Assembly: GCA_016871575.1 (NCBI GenBank)
Contig: VHCW01000040.1
Span: forward strand, 1 to 39,461
Length of the DNA: 39,461 nt
Source of the DNA: Verrucomicrobiota bacterium
GTDB lineage: Bacteria; Verrucomicrobiota; Verrucomicrobiia; Palsa-1439
Direction: 5' to 3'
In this document: one piece after another, positions 38,236 through 39,461 of the stretch
Numbering within the stretch: position 1 is the stretch's first letter
Layout: every line of letters begins with the position of its first letter
Notes under the pieces: model-generated
What the model was told of the DNA's origin: nothing
Database searches by the model: none
Seen by the model: only the letters and a program-made list of their open reading frames with translations
Made by a program: the position numbers and the translations under genes

Positions 38236-39359
38236 AGCTCACGCTCAACCGGCGACCGGCAGCCCGGCAGATGGGACGGACGGGTCTGTTGTTGTTTTTC
38301 TCCGTGTTCCTGCTCGCGGGATTGGCTGCGACTTGGTTTCTCTTGATTCGTCCGATCGCCCGTGTGTACGAGGCCCGGCAATGGCCGGCCACGCCGTGTG
38401 TGGTTGTTTCCAGCCAGGTGCGTTCCCACAGCGACAGCGACGGCACAACGTACAGTGTCCACATCGTCTATCGGTACACCGTCAACCGGCGCGACTATCA
38501 ATCCGACCGCTACGATTTCATGGGCGGTTCCTCCAGCGGTCGCAAAGGCAAACAAGCCATCGTGCGCCGCTATCCGCCCGGCAAAGAAGCCGTCTGTTAC
38601 GTCAACCCGCGCGACCCGTCCGACGCCGTGCTGGAGCCGCGGTTCACGCCGATGATGCTGGTTGGATTGTTTCCGCTGCTGTTCGTCGGCGTCGGCGTGG
38701 GCGGCCTGCTCTGGGTGTTCGCCAACAAGTCGCTTCGCAAACCGATTGACGGCGCGTTGCCGTGGCAGTCGCGCGCCGACTGGGCCGAAGGACGAATTGT
38801 GTCGTCGAGCAAACCGATGATGCTCGTGGCGTGGGTCGTGGCCATCATCTGGAACATCGCGGCGTGGACGGCAACGTTGATCTTGATGGACCAGTTTCCG
38901 TGGATCGTGCTGTTCCCGTTCATCGGCGTGTGGCTCCTGTACGCCGCTTTCCGCCAGATGCGCCGTTGGCAGCAATACGGCGAAACCGTCTTCGAGATGA
39001 CCACCCGCCCCGGCGCAGTCGGCGGCGCGTTCGCCGGGACGTTGCGCCTGCAACAGTATGTCCGGTTCGACGGCGGACTGAAACTCAGCTTGCGCTGCAT
39101 CCGCATCGAATCCAGCGGCAAGTCCACCACCGAACGCTTGCTCTGGACCGACGAACAGACTGTTGCCGCCGACGGCACCGATGCCGTGCCGGTCAACTTC
39201 TACATCCCGCCCGATTGCGCAGAGACAGACATCGTCAACCGCGTCCTCTGGCGGCTCGAAGCAAAGGCGCCCGGCTACACGGCGCAATTCGAGGTGCCGG
39301 TGTTCAAGGTTGCGCAAGATGCTGCCACTGCTAGCCTGAATAATTCACTGATTGATTGA
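38232..39359 (+). CDS. DUF3592-type membrane protein
   Basis: The 375-residue protein has an N-terminal helix (about 17-40, LLLFFSVFLLAGLAATWFLL). It then has a DUF3592-like soluble domain with TPCVVVSSQVRSHS, YRYTVNRRDYQSDRYDF and YPPGKEAVCYVNPRDP, a helix near 137-160, and two more between about 195 and 240. A C-terminal domain of about 130 residues with VPVNFYIPPDC follows. The function of the family is unknown. Its ATG overlaps the dat stop (ATGA), so the two are co-transcribed. Confidence 0.75.
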   Translation: MKLTLNRRPAARQMGRTGLLLFFSVFLLAGLAATWFLLIRPIARVYEARQWPATPCVVVSSQVRSHSDSDGTTYSVHIVYRYTVNRRDYQSDRYDFMGGSSSGRKGKQAIVRRYPPGKEAVCYVNPRDPSDAVLEPRFTPMMLVGLFPLLFVGVGVGGLLWVFANKSLRKPIDGALPWQSRADWAEGRIVSSSKPMMLVAWVVAIIWNIAAWTATLILMDQFPWIVLFPFIGVWLLYAAFRQMRRWQQYGETVFEMTTRPGAVGGAFAGTLRLQQYVRFDGGLKLSLRCIRIESSGKSTTERLLWTDEQTVAADGTDAVPVNFYIPPDCAETDIVNRVLWRLEAKAPGYTAQFEVPVFKVAQDAATASLNNSLID

Positions 39360-39383
39360 ACGAAGGCCGGGGAGGCCGGTCAA

Positions 39384-39406
39384 ATAGGTGATGATCAATC
39401 ACCTAT
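39384..39406. repeat. 9-bp stem-loop that would mask a ribosome-site-like sequence and a start codon
   Basis: ATAGGTGAT (39384-39392), loop GATCA, ATCACCTAT (39398-39406). The left arm contains the AGGTGA ribosome-site-like word and the right arm ends in the AT of ATG 39405. No T-run follows, so it is not a typical terminator for the preceding gene. The rest of 39360-39461 holds only the possible partial reading frame. Confidence 0.4.
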
Positions 39407-39461
39407 GAAAACCACCCACTCCACCAACACTCCAACAGTCTGTTTCCCAGAACCTCTCCTG
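39405..39461 (+). CDS. Possible start of a coding region at the right edge
   Basis: An ATG at 39405 opens a frame without stop to the window end (19 codons, MKTTHSTNTPTV...). The codons overlap CACTCCA-type repeats (39416-39433). In Verrucomicrobiota such repeat-encoded leaders can precede prepilin-type proteins, but the diagnostic part is outside the window. An AGGTGAT word 12 nt upstream could serve as ribosome site if the local hairpin opens. Confidence 0.25.
   Translation, partial: MKTTHSTNTPTVCFPEPLL

Overview
The window looks like a GC-rich chromosomal segment from an anaerobic or facultatively anaerobic bacterium, most likely Verrucomicrobiota or a PVC relative. The taxonomic clues are dispersed palindromes of the GCAGGTTTGCAACCTGC and GGGACAAGCGTCCCGCTTGTCC types, iterated CTCCATCA-like octamers, and a pseudopilin-like protein with a DGHVAW C-terminal motif. 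This assignment is inference from remembered patterns and was not searched. No rRNA, tRNA, CRISPR array or transposase was seen.

Layout. Positions 1-713 (minus strand) hold the N-terminal part of a porin-like outer-membrane protein, with a near-consensus sigma70 promoter and a structured leader. A repeat-rich gap and a small membrane protein (1165-1479) follow. From 1698 to 36629, 31 genes lie on the plus strand with gaps of at most 66 nt and many start/stop overlaps, so this may be one roughly 35-kb transcription unit or a few nested ones. Downstream are a pseudopilin-like gene, a D-amino-acid aminotransferase with its own promoter, a DUF3592-type membrane protein, and a possible partial reading frame at the right edge.

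The 31-gene block is an electron-transfer hub. Module 1 (1698-12072) is a Hox-type [NiFe] hydrogenase (NuoE-, NuoF-, NuoG/HoxU-like, HoxY, HoxH). Its NuoF subunit is fused to a GltD/SfrB-type NADPH flavoprotein domain. It carries accessory genes usually seen beside bifurcating [FeFe] hydrogenases (CBS-HATPase, DRTGG, HATPase, a cysteine-free HndB-like protein), followed by a maturation protease and HypA. Module 2 (12084-16897) is a soluble HdrD-like protein, EtfB, EtfA and a membrane cytochrome b/HdrD-type ETF:quinone oxidoreductase. Module 3 (16899-20349) is a histidine kinase, a REC-histidine kinase and a single-domain response regulator. Module 4 (20352-26771) is HdrC-HdrB-HdrA-MvhD-MvhG-MvhA, a second, methanogen-type group 3c [NiFe] hydrogenase/heterodisulfide-reductase-like bifurcating complex. 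Module 5 (26778-31977) is HypB-F-C-D-E. Module 6 (32002-36629) is pyruvate:ferredoxin oxidoreductase and a dihydroorotate-dehydrogenase-like flavoprotein.

Taken together, the genes could interconvert H2, NADH, NADPH, reduced ferredoxin, pyruvate, ETF and quinol electrons. The most unusual points are the NuoF-GltD fusion inside a Hox cluster, the loss of every cysteine from the HndB-like protein, the co-occurrence of two bifurcation-type [NiFe] hydrogenases with an ETF-to-quinone branch, and a hypF gene whose 3' end is made of an intergenic palindromic repeat.
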